A stretch of DNA of 64,000 bases, from NCBI GenBank assembly GCA_049652985.1, contig JBASFK010000002.1, positions 697,045 to 761,044 of the forward strand, written 5' to 3'. Every line of letters begins with the position of its first letter. Positions within the stretch are counted from its first letter, which is position 1. Below are positions 34,098 through 43,386 of this stretch, piece after piece. Below the pieces are notes generated by a model that was not told the origin of the DNA, did no database searches, and was given only the letters and a program-made list of their open reading frames with translations. The DNA comes from UBA7657 sp049652985. Its GTDB lineage: Bacteria; Pseudomonadota; Alphaproteobacteria; Micavibrionales; Micavibrionaceae. The translations under genes were made by a program, and so were the position numbers.

Positions 34098-35032
34098 AAA
34101 TTCTGAATCTGGAGCCGAAAGACTACAGTGCCGACGCTCGCGCCATTCTGGATAAAATCGGTGTCGTGGATAATGGACCGCTAAGCCGCGCCACCCTTAA
34201 CAAAAACATTGATAAATATGAGGTTCTTATCGTTCGGCTCGGCCATAAAATCGACAAGGAAATCCTGAATCAAGCCAAAAAACTGAAAGTCATTGTTACA
34301 GCGACAACGGGACTCAATCATATCGACGAAGCGGAAGTCAAAAATCGCGGCATAGAAATTTTAAGTCTGAAGGGCGAACGTGAATTTCTGGATTCAATTC
34401 ATGCAACCGCCGAGCACACCTTCGCGCTCCTGCTTTCGCTTATCCGAAGTATTCCGGCATCGTTTTGTAATGTTCATGACGGGAAATGGGATCGCGATGC
34501 GTTTAAGGGAACCGAACTGAATGGCCGTACGCTCGGTATTATCGGTTATGGCCGCATCGGTTCTAAAGTTGCAAAATATGCCGAGGCCTTCGGAATGAAA
34601 ATCCTGGCGAATGACATTCTCGATATTCCCGGTGTCAACATGACCGATCTCGATACGCTTTTGCAAAAATCGGACGTGGTTTCGATTCATGTTCCCTACT
34701 CAGACCGCACGCATGAGATGATCGGCGAACTGCAATTCTCAAAAATGAAAAACGGCGGAATTTTTATCAATACGGCGCGCGGCGAAATTGTGGATGAAGA
34801 TGCGCTGCTTGAAGCGCTCAAATCCGGGCGTCTCTCTGGTGCAGCGATCGACGTACTGCAGGGCGAAAATTCCGGCAAAAAAAGCTGGGCGAAGAAAAAT
34901 AAACTCGTCGCCTATGCCCGTAAAAATTCCAATCTCCTGATCACGCCCCATACCGGCGGCGCAACATATGACTCCATGGCCAAGACAGAAATCTTCATGG
35001 CCGAAAAACTTCTGAAATGGAAAAATGGCTAG
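34094..35032 (+). CDS. D-2-hydroxyacid dehydrogenase, phosphoglycerate-dehydrogenase-like
   Basis: The 312-residue protein has NAD-binding LGIIGYGRIGSKVAKYAEAF (about 142-161) and the family signatures VSIHVPYSDRTHEMIG, GIFINTARGEIVDEDALLEA (with the catalytic Arg) and LLITPHTGGATYDSM (with the catalytic His). Upstream, EHTFALLLSL also matches. The start at ATG 34094 overlaps the AsnB stop. It makes or reduces a 2-oxoacid with NAD(H). Because it lies in a glycan operon it may supply an acid substituent, but the substrate is unknown. Confidence 0.88.
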   Translation: MKILNLEPKDYSADARAILDKIGVVDNGPLSRATLNKNIDKYEVLIVRLGHKIDKEILNQAKKLKVIVTATTGLNHIDEAEVKNRGIEILSLKGEREFLDSIHATAEHTFALLLSLIRSIPASFCNVHDGKWDRDAFKGTELNGRTLGIIGYGRIGSKVAKYAEAFGMKILANDILDIPGVNMTDLDTLLQKSDVVSIHVPYSDRTHEMIGELQFSKMKNGGIFINTARGEIVDEDALLEALKSGRLSGAAIDVLQGENSGKKSWAKKNKLVAYARKNSNLLITPHTGGATYDSMAKTEIFMAEKLLKWKNG

Positions 35033-36380
35033 GTGGCTGTACATACCTGTCGAGGTAAAGGTGCGCGAGCTGCAGGCCAAAACCCTGCTGGCGGCGATGG
35101 CGGCGCGTGCCGGTTATAAAGTGGTTCTGGGCCGTAAGGCTGAACTTATGGCGCTGTTACCATATGTTCCACGTGGAACATTTTTGGGAATGTGGGCGCA
35201 AGAAAATTTCCTGAAATTTTACAAAAACCTGAAATCACGTGGATTTGCGATTTCGGTCATGGATGAAGAAGGCCTGGTTACATTTTCCGACGATATTTAT
35301 AGAAGCATAAAATTGTCGGACGACACACTATCGTATGTAGACCTGTTCCTGAGCTGGGGGGCGCATCAAAGCCAGGTTATTAGAGGCTGCAATCCAAACC
35401 CGCCGCCGGTTTTGGCGGAAACGGGGAATATTCGGTTTGACATTTTACGGCCCGAGTTCCGGCACCTGCTGCAAAAAGGCGCGGATGAACTTCGGGAAAA
35501 ACATGGACGGTTTATTTTGATCGTCTCGAGTTTCGGCCTTTGCAATCATTTCAGCGGGGCGGAGAGTTATTTTGAAACGCTGAAGAAAAATAAAGTGATC
35601 CGTACAGAGGCTGATGAAAAATGTCTGCGCAGCTACATGGAGCTTCAGAAAAAAGTTTTTGAATCGCTTCTGGTCGCCGTTCCAAAAGTTGCGGCGGCAT
35701 TTCCAGAGCACACAATTATTGTCCGTCCGCATCCGTCGGAAGATCATACGAAATGGACGAATGCGGCTGGAGACGCAACGAACGTCAAACTGATCCGCGA
35801 AGGAGACATTCACCAATGGCTGCTCGCAGCGGAAGCAGATGTCCATCATTTCTGCACGTCGGCGCTGGAATCTTTTGTGGCGGATATCCCATCCATCGCC
35901 TACAGGCCGTTTAAAGAGCCGGAGATTGAAAGCGATCTGCCCTATCGCGGCAGCCTAAGCGCCGAAACGCCGGAGCAATTAATTGAAAGCCTGAAGCGTA
36001 TAACATCGGGGGAGCTGGAAGAATTGCAGGCTCTACGCCGCACAGCGCGTCCGCATCTTAAAAACTATATTGCCAATCTCGACGGTGCATTCGCCTATGA
36101 ACAGATGTTGACGGCAATGGAAACCCACGCACCGGAAACGGGTGAAACCATTTCATGCAGCACGATCTGCACACGCCGGATACGCGCTGTTCTGGTTCAA
36201 ATTTACCGTGGCCTGAAAAAGATAATCGGCCGGGGCGAAAATTATGTCGATCATAAATTTCCATCCTTCAGGAAAAAAGAAATTGCAGATATTATAAAAG
36301 AAATTCCGGATGCCGGGAAAATAAATATCAAGAAAATTGATCAATTTTGTTTTTTATTGGATCATGAAAACGCTCGTTAA
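35025..36380 (+). CDS. Surface carbohydrate biosynthesis protein
   Basis: The 451-residue protein starts MARWLYIPVEVKVRELQAKT and has a GT-B-like layout: GYKVVLGRKAELM early, LAETGNIRFDILRPEF in the middle, then IIVRPHPSEDHTKW and HHFCTSALESFVADIPSIAY, which resembles the nucleotide-site region of CDP-glycerol-transferase-like proteins. It matches the family usually named surface carbohydrate biosynthesis protein; no activity is established. A basic C-terminal tail follows (IYRGLKKIIGRGENYVDH). The gene starts 8 bases before the dehydrogenase stop and overlaps the next gene by 17. Confidence 0.7.
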   Translation: MARWLYIPVEVKVRELQAKTLLAAMAARAGYKVVLGRKAELMALLPYVPRGTFLGMWAQENFLKFYKNLKSRGFAISVMDEEGLVTFSDDIYRSIKLSDDTLSYVDLFLSWGAHQSQVIRGCNPNPPPVLAETGNIRFDILRPEFRHLLQKGADELREKHGRFILIVSSFGLCNHFSGAESYFETLKKNKVIRTEADEKCLRSYMELQKKVFESLLVAVPKVAAAFPEHTIIVRPHPSEDHTKWTNAAGDATNVKLIREGDIHQWLLAAEADVHHFCTSALESFVADIPSIAYRPFKEPEIESDLPYRGSLSAETPEQLIESLKRITSGELEELQALRRTARPHLKNYIANLDGAFAYEQMLTAMETHAPETGETISCSTICTRRIRAVLVQIYRGLKKIIGRGENYVDHKFPSFRKKEIADIIKEIPDAGKINIKKIDQFCFLLDHENAR

Positions 36381-37560
36381 AAAAATACTGCCGCAGCCGG
36401 CGCTGGATCTTGTGCGTCAAAGTGCGAGGCGTATCGGCATATGCATGGAACGATGCCCGCAAGGCACACAAATATTTTCCGATCCGGCCCGCCAGATTTT
36501 TTTTGGGTATTACGATGTCACCCCGTTCAATTCCGATGGCTCTATATTACTCGCTGTGCGGGCGGTTGGAGAAAATGCCAGTCCGCATGAAACACACCCG
36601 GAACTGGAAATCGGCTATTTCGATTTAGCACAAAAAAGCCCGGAATTCCGGCAATTCGGAGCTACCGAGACATGGAACTGGCAGCAGGGCTGCCGCCTGC
36701 AATGGTTTGAGGAAAAAGCAGGCAGCATTATTTACAACACAAAAAGCGGCAGCATTGTGCAGAATATCCGCGCGGGACAAATATTACAGGCCTATGACAG
36801 GCCCGTTTATGTTATAGACCGGCACCGTCATTATGGGCTGAGCCTTGATTTTGCACGGTTGCACCAGTTTCGCCGCGGCTATGGTTACAGCAACGTTTCT
36901 GCAACAGATGAAGGCGTAACACGTATTGATCTAAAAACAGGACAATCACAAGAAATTTTATCTCTAGATGCCATCCGAAATTTTTTACCGCTACCCGGCA
37001 TGGAGAACAGGCAGCATTACATCAATCACCTTGCCTTTAATCCGTCCGGTACGCGGTTTATGCTGTTTCATGTCTGGACGGACGGCGGCGCGGTGCGCAA
37101 CCTACGCCTGCTGACCGCGGCAACGGACGGCGGAGCGCTGCATTCACCCTGCCCTGATATCAGGCCGTCGCATTATACCTGGATGGATGATAAACGCCTG
37201 CTGATTACAGGAACCAAGGGTAAAAAAGTTGTTTACGCCATCGTCCACGATCAGACGAATGAAACAGAAATCCTGGAATCTCCGTGTCTGAACGAGGACG
37301 GTCACCCTTCGCTCATGGAAGACGGAAAGGTTATTTCGGATACATACCCGGACTTGTTCGGGCAGCAGAAAATTTTTCTTTATCATCCTGAAAAGAGCAA
37401 AGCGGAAACGATTGCTGCGTTTCACAGCCCGGGTGGATTTAACGGTGAAACACGCTGTGATCTACACCCGCGCCTTTCGCCTGCGCAGGATAAAGTGTGT
37501 GCTGATATCGTGCGTAAAGGGCGAAGAGCTATGTGCGTCATTCCGTTGAGGCGCACATGA
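36364..37560 (+). CDS. Beta-propeller-like protein of unknown function
   Basis: The 398-residue protein has repeated beta-blade patterns: FFGYYDVTPFNSDGSILLAV, HLAFNPSGTRFMLFHVW, SHYTWMDDKRLLITGTKG, DLHPRLSPAQDKVCADIV, much as in TolB/oligogalacturonate-lyase-type propellers. There is no signal peptide, so it is probably cytoplasmic. I do not recognise a named family. ATG 36364 is used, since the upstream frame starts only with TTG (36337). It overlaps the previous gene by 17 bases and the next glycosyltransferase by ATGA, so it is firmly part of this operon. Confidence 0.55.
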   Translation: MKTLVKKILPQPALDLVRQSARRIGICMERCPQGTQIFSDPARQIFFGYYDVTPFNSDGSILLAVRAVGENASPHETHPELEIGYFDLAQKSPEFRQFGATETWNWQQGCRLQWFEEKAGSIIYNTKSGSIVQNIRAGQILQAYDRPVYVIDRHRHYGLSLDFARLHQFRRGYGYSNVSATDEGVTRIDLKTGQSQEILSLDAIRNFLPLPGMENRQHYINHLAFNPSGTRFMLFHVWTDGGAVRNLRLLTAATDGGALHSPCPDIRPSHYTWMDDKRLLITGTKGKKVVYAIVHDQTNETEILESPCLNEDGHPSLMEDGKVISDTYPDLFGQQKIFLYHPEKSKAETIAAFHSPGGFNGETRCDLHPRLSPAQDKVCADIVRKGRRAMCVIPLRRT

Positions 37561-38669
37561 AAATCGCCTATATCGCGCCGCAGGCTATCCCATCGCAAGC
37601 CGCCAACAGTATCCATATGATGAAAATGGCGCAAGCCCTGGCGTATGGCGGGCATGACGTCACATTGTTCGCGGCGCGGGGAAGCGACGATTGTGAAGAC
37701 GATATATTCGCCTATTACGGCGTCCAACGGAATTTCAAACTGAAGCTTCAGAACCGGCGACCTGGGAAATGGGGCCTGATCGCATACGGCTTTAAAAACG
37801 CGGCGGGTGCGCGGCAGATGAAAGTCGATCTCGTTTTCAGCCGGTGCCTGATGAGCGGATGGGCAGCGGCGATTTCGAATTTTCCGGTTCTTTTCGAAAC
37901 GCATGATTCACCCTCTGCGCTGAATAATATTGCACGGAGTATTTTCAGGCGGCTGACGGAACATAAAAACCTTCGCGGGCTCGTGGTGATTTCTGTGGCG
38001 CTCAAAAATCATATCGCGGCGCAGAATAAAATTCCGGCAGAGAAAATAATTGTGGCGCCGGACGGCGCCGACCCGATGCCGCCCGCGCAAAGCGCGCCGT
38101 TCGAAAAAAATCCCGGCTCGTTTCATGCCGGCTATACGGGACATTTGTACAGCGGGCGCGGGATAGAGATTATTGCCGAGATGGCGAAGGCCTGCGGTGA
38201 CGTCACCTTTCATATCGTGGGCGGCGCGCCGGGCGATCTGGCTTATTGGCAGGACAGGCTTAAGTCATTGAAAAACATTGTTTTTTATGGTCATATTGCG
38301 CCCGGGCGCGTGCCGGGTTTTCTGCAGAATTTCGACGTTCTGCTGGCGCCCTATCAGAAGAAGGTCGCCGTTGCGGGCAATACGGGCGACACGGCAGCAT
38401 GGATGTCGCCGCTGAAGATTTTCGAATATATGGCGGCGGGCAAGCCGATGATCTGCTCCGACATGCCGGTGCTGCGCGAGGTTTTGCAGAATGGCGAAAA
38501 CGCGGTTCTTGTATCGCCGGATTCGGTTGCGGACTGGACAGCGGCGCTGAAGAAATTGCAGGCGGATCAAAGCCTGGCGGCGCGCATCGGAAAAACGGCG
38601 CAGGAAAAATTTCTATCGCATTACAGGTGGCAGAAACGGGCAGAGAAAATTATGAAAGCCGTGGGATAG
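37557..38669 (+). CDS. GT4-type glycosyltransferase
   Basis: The 370-residue GT-B fold protein starts MKIAYIAPQAIPSQAANSIH. The C-terminal donor domain shows HAGYTGHLYSGRGIEIIAEM and FHIVGGAPGDL, then SPLKIFEYMAAGKPMICSDM followed by PVLREV, the E-x7-E-like region of GT4. ATG 37557 overlaps the previous stop (ATGA). It likely transfers a sugar at the cytoplasmic face. The MBOAT gene begins 7 bases after its stop. Confidence 0.88.
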   Translation: MKIAYIAPQAIPSQAANSIHMMKMAQALAYGGHDVTLFAARGSDDCEDDIFAYYGVQRNFKLKLQNRRPGKWGLIAYGFKNAAGARQMKVDLVFSRCLMSGWAAAISNFPVLFETHDSPSALNNIARSIFRRLTEHKNLRGLVVISVALKNHIAAQNKIPAEKIIVAPDGADPMPPAQSAPFEKNPGSFHAGYTGHLYSGRGIEIIAEMAKACGDVTFHIVGGAPGDLAYWQDRLKSLKNIVFYGHIAPGRVPGFLQNFDVLLAPYQKKVAVAGNTGDTAAWMSPLKIFEYMAAGKPMICSDMPVLREVLQNGENAVLVSPDSVADWTAALKKLQADQSLAARIGKTAQEKFLSHYRWQKRAEKIMKAVG

Positions 38670-38676
38670 ACGGGTC

Positions 38677-40188
38677 ATGCTTTTCAATTCCGCTATTTTT
38701 ATTTTTGGATTCCTGCCTGTGGTTCTGGCGATTTACTGGTCGTTGCACCGGGCCGGAAAAACACAACTTGCGATTAGTTTCCTTATTCCATTATCGCTGG
38801 CGTTTTACGCTTACTGGAACCCGCCTTTTGTCTTTCTGTTAATCGGCTCGATCCTGTTTAATTATACCTGCGGGCGCTATATAGCAGCCGGAGCCGGGCG
38901 TGTTTTTCTTACAGCGGCGATAGGCGTCAATCTTTCGCTGCTGGCGTGGTTCAAATACGCGTTGATGATCACGGAAACGGTCAATATAGCAGCCGGAACG
39001 GCGCTTAATCCCGGCGATATTTTTCTTCCCCTAGGGATTTCGTTTTTTACATTTCACCAGATCACGTACCTCGTCGATATTCACAAGGGGAAAATCACGC
39101 CCGTTTCTTTCCGCAATTACGCGCTATATGTCGGATTTTTCCCCCAGCTTATCGCCGGACCGATCGTGCGGGCGTGGGAAATTGTGCCGCAATTCACGCA
39201 TTTCACGGGCAATGAAAAATTCTGGCGGAACATGGCCACGGGCGCCGGTTTTTTTATCATGGGCCTGCTCAAAAAAGTTTTTATCGCTGACAGCCTCGCA
39301 ATGTATGCGAACCCCGTTTTTGCGCTCGCCGAGCAGGGGAAAAATCTGGCATTCTTTGACGCATGGACCGGCGCGCTGGCCTATACATTCCAGCTTTATT
39401 TCGATTTCTCGGGCTACAGCGACATGGCTATCGGTCTTGGGCTGATGCTGGGATTTGTCCTGCCGATCAATTTTCTTTCGCCTTATAAATCGGCGAGCAT
39501 CATCGAATTCTGGCAGCGCTGGCACATAACGATGTCACGGTTTTTCCGGGATTATCTTTATATCCCGCTCGGCGGAAACCGGGGAAAGACCGAGCACAAG
39601 ATATTCAACCTCGCGGTCACCATGTTCCTCGCCGGGCTGTGGCATGGCGCGGGATGGACGTTCGCACTCTGGGGATTGCTGCACGGAATTTACCTGGCCA
39701 TCAATCACCTGTTCGTTTCGTGGCGCAAAAAATCATGGCCACAGGCTGATACAGACGGGTGGCCATACAGGGCAGCCGCGCATGCCCTGACCATGCTGGC
39801 CGTGGTGACGGGATGGGTTTTGTTTCGCGCCGAGAGCCTGGCCGGCGCGGGACGTATGTTCAAAGCCATGAGCGGCGCCGACGGCGTTGTTCTGCCGACA
39901 CGGGTTTTCAATATGGTGGAGTGGGTCGGGCAGGAAGGATTTTTCCGGATCGCACGGGCCGGGGATCACTGGATTTCAACATCTTTCGACGTGTTTTTGT
40001 GGATCGGCGTATCTTACGCGCTGTGCCTGGCCTTGCCGTCCAGCGTGGAATATTTTGGGTTAAGCGAAAGCCGCACGCGGTTTAAATTCACCGCGAACAG
40101 GCGCACAATCTTTGCCTTTGCGCTCATGGGCGTTCTTGCACTGTTCAGCATGCAACGCATATCCGAATTTTTGTATTTTCAGTTTTAG
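38677..40188 (+). CDS. MBOAT membrane O-acyltransferase, AlgI-like (second copy)
   Basis: The 503-residue polytopic protein has YFDFSGYSDMAIGLGLMLGF, SIIEFWQRWHITMSRFFRDY, YIPLGGNRGK and AGLWHGAGWTFALWGLLHGI with the MBOAT His, and ends MQRISEFLYFQF. It is paralogous to the protein at 13337-14779 over the full length, with a roughly 25-residue insertion in the last third (GVVLPTRVFNMVEWVGQEGF region). It hands acyl groups to its SGNH partner, whose gene starts 6 bases later. Probable glycan O-acetylation, presumably of a different residue than the first copy. Confidence 0.92.
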   Translation: MLFNSAIFIFGFLPVVLAIYWSLHRAGKTQLAISFLIPLSLAFYAYWNPPFVFLLIGSILFNYTCGRYIAAGAGRVFLTAAIGVNLSLLAWFKYALMITETVNIAAGTALNPGDIFLPLGISFFTFHQITYLVDIHKGKITPVSFRNYALYVGFFPQLIAGPIVRAWEIVPQFTHFTGNEKFWRNMATGAGFFIMGLLKKVFIADSLAMYANPVFALAEQGKNLAFFDAWTGALAYTFQLYFDFSGYSDMAIGLGLMLGFVLPINFLSPYKSASIIEFWQRWHITMSRFFRDYLYIPLGGNRGKTEHKIFNLAVTMFLAGLWHGAGWTFALWGLLHGIYLAINHLFVSWRKKSWPQADTDGWPYRAAAHALTMLAVVTGWVLFRAESLAGAGRMFKAMSGADGVVLPTRVFNMVEWVGQEGFFRIARAGDHWISTSFDVFLWIGVSYALCLALPSSVEYFGLSESRTRFKFTANRRTIFAFALMGVLALFSMQRISEFLYFQF

Positions 40189-40194
40189 GACGGC

Positions 40195-41286
40195 ATGAAC
40201 GAGAAAAACGGAAAAAAATTTGTAACTCTCCTCCTCCCGGCAATGGCCCTGCTGGGAATTACAGGCATGATTGGATCGTATATTCTGGACCCGTTCCAGA
40301 TTTTTCATACTTCGTGGCTTACGCAGGACCGTTACCTGACGTCCTATGAACGGTTTCAGAATGCGGGACTGATTGCAGGAATGAAAGAGCGAGAAGATTG
40401 CTGTGAAACCATCATCATCGGCACGTCGCATTCGCAGAATTTCATTCCTTCTCATGTTGCCAAGGCATTTCGCAGCAATGGAGTCCTGCAGCTCAGTATG
40501 CCGGGTCCATTGGCCAGCGAGCAGGAAATCACGCACAAAAAGGCATCAGAATCCAAAGAGATAAAAAATGTCATATGGGACATACACGACCCGTTCGCAG
40601 GCAATGTTATCGTGCCGCCGAATGACCCGGCGGAACTGAGGAAAAAGCCCGACAGGCTTTTTCCGCTTTTTCTCTACGATGAAAACAGGCTGAACGATTA
40701 TCTCCTGCTGGCGTCAGCGGATCTTTTCGTGCGCTTCACGGAACAGATATTCAAGGGAAAACCTTATGATGTTTCCCGCTCATGGTATTTCGAGGCAAAA
40801 AATTCTTTTGGCAAAGGCAGGGAACTTGGTCTCACAGACACCTTCTTCATTCCAAAACACGTTCCGGAATCCTATGAAAGTCATAAATTCCCGAATATTG
40901 ACGAGATCATTATTCCGGCGGTTGTAAATCACCCGGAGCAGAAATTTTTTATCTTCTTCCCCCCGTACTCCAAGCATTTTTACGCGACCATGACACAGGA
41001 GGAATTCAGCCAGCTCATGGCCATGCGCTTAATCCTGGCGCGGAAACTGGCAAAGCACCCTAATGCGCAGCTTTTTTCTTTCGATGGCTGGAAAGACACC
41101 GAAAACCTCGACAATTACAAGGATCTTGGCCATTACAGTGCGGAGATGAGCAGGAGAATCATCGAATCGATGGCCGCGGGCAAGAACCGGTTGCGGGGGC
41201 GTGACGCCGCACGTAATATTGGTGACCTAACCGGGGACGTAAACGCCTATATAACCCGGTTTGAGTCGGATGCGGGGAAGGAGTAA
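40195..41286 (+). CDS. Membrane-anchored SGNH-like O-acyltransferase partner (second copy)
   Basis: The 363-residue protein has an N-terminal anchor at about 8-30, then YILDPFQIFH, RFQNAGLIAGM, and the SGNH-type IIIGTSHSQNFIP (about 75-87). The C-terminal dyad is YKDLGHYSAEM (D-x-x-H, about 304-314). It shares the order and spacing of motifs with the first copy but little overall identity. Transcribed with the second MBOAT, behind an AGGACGG Shine-Dalgarno. Its end precedes the next glycosyltransferase start by 10 bases. Confidence 0.8.
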   Translation: MNEKNGKKFVTLLLPAMALLGITGMIGSYILDPFQIFHTSWLTQDRYLTSYERFQNAGLIAGMKEREDCCETIIIGTSHSQNFIPSHVAKAFRSNGVLQLSMPGPLASEQEITHKKASESKEIKNVIWDIHDPFAGNVIVPPNDPAELRKKPDRLFPLFLYDENRLNDYLLLASADLFVRFTEQIFKGKPYDVSRSWYFEAKNSFGKGRELGLTDTFFIPKHVPESYESHKFPNIDEIIIPAVVNHPEQKFFIFFPPYSKHFYATMTQEEFSQLMAMRLILARKLAKHPNAQLFSFDGWKDTENLDNYKDLGHYSAEMSRRIIESMAAGKNRLRGRDAARNIGDLTGDVNAYITRFESDAGKE

Positions 41287-41296
41287 AATAGCCGCC

Positions 41297-42379
41297 ATGA
41301 GCCGGAAACCGGTCATCGTTTTTATTCTGCCCGATTTGACGCCCGGCGGCGCCGAAACGGTTTTGATCAGGCTTATGAATGCCCTGCCCCGTGATCAATA
41401 CGAGCCTGTGCTTGTGACAGTCAGCGGCGACGGGCGACTCAAAAACTTTATTGCGCCAGAAATCCCCCTTCATTCACTAAATTCCGGCAATGTTATCGCA
41501 GCGCTGCCGAAGCTTTACAGGAAAATTCGCGAGATTAATCCGGACGTCGTTGTTTCCACCATGGCGCATATGAATTTCGCGGCCATGATCCTGCGGCCGT
41601 TTTTTAGGCGCGCAAAATTCATCGTGCGGGAATCGACGGTACCGGAATGCACCCTGGCGGAGCGCGGGATGCTTGGCCCCCTGATCCGTATTCTTTATTT
41701 TATGCTTTACCCGCTGGCTGACCGGGTCATCGCGCCCGCGCGCATTGTCGCCTACAAGATGAGCCTGCAGCTTAAAGTCCCGCGCCACAAAATAATTATC
41801 CTGCCCAATCCCGTAGATATCGAAAAAGCCGGTAATTTTATTCATCAAAAAGCGCATGACGGAACAATCCGCTTCGTTGCCGCAGGGCGGCTTCATCCTG
41901 AAAAAGGCTTCGACAGGCTTATCAAGGCGCTGAAGGATTATAGAGGTACATCGTGGCACCTGACCCTGCTTGGCGAGGGCGAGCAGCGCGGACAGCTTGA
42001 ACATATGATTGGCGCATTGAAGCTCGGGGACAGGGTTACGCTGGCGGGATTCCAGCCTGAACCATGGGAAGAATATGCCTCCGCTGATTGCTTTCTCCTG
42101 CCGTCACGGTGGGAAGGATTGCCGAACGCTGCCCTGGAAGCCCTTGCCTGCGGCACGCGCGTGATCGCGGTGCGGGAGGCCGGAGGCATTGTTGAAATTG
42201 CCGCCGAAGCACCGGATGACGCGGTTATGCTGGTGAACAGCATGCCGCATTTCCTGCGCGAGATGGGGAAAATTACACCTGCCAGAATGGAAAAAGAATC
42301 CCTGATGCCCGTGCGCTATGAGAAGAATGCGGTCATGATACAATTTCAAAAAGTCCTGCAGGACGTTCTGGCTGCATAA
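41297..42379 (+). CDS. GT4-type glycosyltransferase
   Basis: The 360-residue protein has an N-terminus with VIVFILPDLTPGGAETVLIR, the GGAE loop common in this family. The donor domain has RFVAAGRLHPEKGFDRLIKA, LTLLGEGEQRGQLEHMI and LLPSRWEGLPNAALEALACG, with the E-x7-E motif. I chose ATG 41297 over an in-frame TTG within the upstream gene. It is the last gene of the rightward run and meets the epimerase gene tail to tail, 3 bases apart. Confidence 0.9.
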   Translation: MSRKPVIVFILPDLTPGGAETVLIRLMNALPRDQYEPVLVTVSGDGRLKNFIAPEIPLHSLNSGNVIAALPKLYRKIREINPDVVVSTMAHMNFAAMILRPFFRRAKFIVRESTVPECTLAERGMLGPLIRILYFMLYPLADRVIAPARIVAYKMSLQLKVPRHKIIILPNPVDIEKAGNFIHQKAHDGTIRFVAAGRLHPEKGFDRLIKALKDYRGTSWHLTLLGEGEQRGQLEHMIGALKLGDRVTLAGFQPEPWEEYASADCFLLPSRWEGLPNAALEALACGTRVIAVREAGGIVEIAAEAPDDAVMLVNSMPHFLREMGKITPARMEKESLMPVRYEKNAVMIQFQKVLQDVLAA

Positions 42380-42382
42380 TTC

Positions 42383-43375
42383 TCAGGAAACTTTATAATA
42401 ATCCTTATACCACGCGATAAAGCGCGGAACGCCTTCGGAGATCGGCGTTTTGGGCCGGAAACCGCTGACCACCGTGGTTTCAGAAATATCGGCGTAAGTC
42501 TCTTTTACATCCCCCGGCTGCATTTCTTTCATTTCCTTGTTGGCTTTTTTGCCAAGTTCTTTCTCGATCAGGCTGATGAAGTCCATCAGGTTTTCGCTGC
42601 GGGTGTTGCCGATGTTCAATACGCGGTGGGGGGCGCTGTCATCGGACATTTTTTCGGGCGGACGATCCAGCGTGGCGACGACGCCGTCCACGATGTCGTC
42701 AACATAGGTGAAATCGCGTTTCATTTCGCCCTTGTTAAATACAGGGACAGGCTTTCCTTCCGAAATTGCCTTGGTGAAGATAAACAACGCCATATCGGGC
42801 CGGCCCCAGGGGCCGTATACCGTGAAGAAACGCAGACCTGTCTGCGGAATGCCGTAGAGATTAGAATAAGCCTGGCTCATCAGTTCGTCGCTGCGTTTTG
42901 TCGCGGCATATAGCGATACGGGATTATCGACTGAGTCCTTGACCGAGAAAGGAAGTTTTTTGTTGCCGCCATAGACAGAGGAAGAACTGGCATAAACCAG
43001 GTGTTTAAAATTTTCAGTGTGGCGGCACATCTCGAGCACCGTCAGGTGGCCCATGCAGTTGCTGGTGATATAGGCGTAAGGATTCTCGAGAGAATAACGC
43101 ACGCCTGCCTGCGCCGCGAGATGGACGACGCGCGTGAACGGTCCGTGCTGGGCCCAGAGAGCCTCCATGCCCTGCTTGTCGGCGATATCCTGTTTTACGA
43201 ATTTGAATTTCGTGAAGTTGGCTAGTTGCTCAAGGCGCGATTCTTTCAGCGAGACATCATAGTAATCATTCATGTTGTCGATGCCAACGACCGTTTCGCC
43301 GCGTTGCAGAAGATTGAGCGCCGTGTGGAACCCGATAAAGCCTGCGGCACCTGTGACCAAAACCGGATCGTTCAT
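42383..43375 (-). CDS. NAD-dependent epimerase, UDP-glucuronate 4-epimerase type
   Basis: The 330-residue extended SDR has VTGAAGFIGFHTALNLLQRG, VVGIDNMNDYYDVSLKESRL (typical of CapI/LpsL UDP-glucuronate 4-epimerases), SSSSVYGGNKKLPFS, and the catalytic YAATKRSDELM. It would interconvert UDP-GlcA and UDP-GalA, or the N-acetylated uronic acids made by the upstream dehydrogenase. It lies 11 bases after the dehydrogenase stop and shares its transcript. Confidence 0.88.
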   Translation of the reverse strand: MNDPVLVTGAAGFIGFHTALNLLQRGETVVGIDNMNDYYDVSLKESRLEQLANFTKFKFVKQDIADKQGMEALWAQHGPFTRVVHLAAQAGVRYSLENPYAYITSNCMGHLTVLEMCRHTENFKHLVYASSSSVYGGNKKLPFSVKDSVDNPVSLYAATKRSDELMSQAYSNLYGIPQTGLRFFTVYGPWGRPDMALFIFTKAISEGKPVPVFNKGEMKRDFTYVDDIVDGVVATLDRPPEKMSDDSAPHRVLNIGNTRSENLMDFISLIEKELGKKANKEMKEMQPGDVKETYADISETTVVSGFRPKTPISEGVPRFIAWYKDYYKVS

Positions 43376-43386
43376 TTTCCCTGCTT

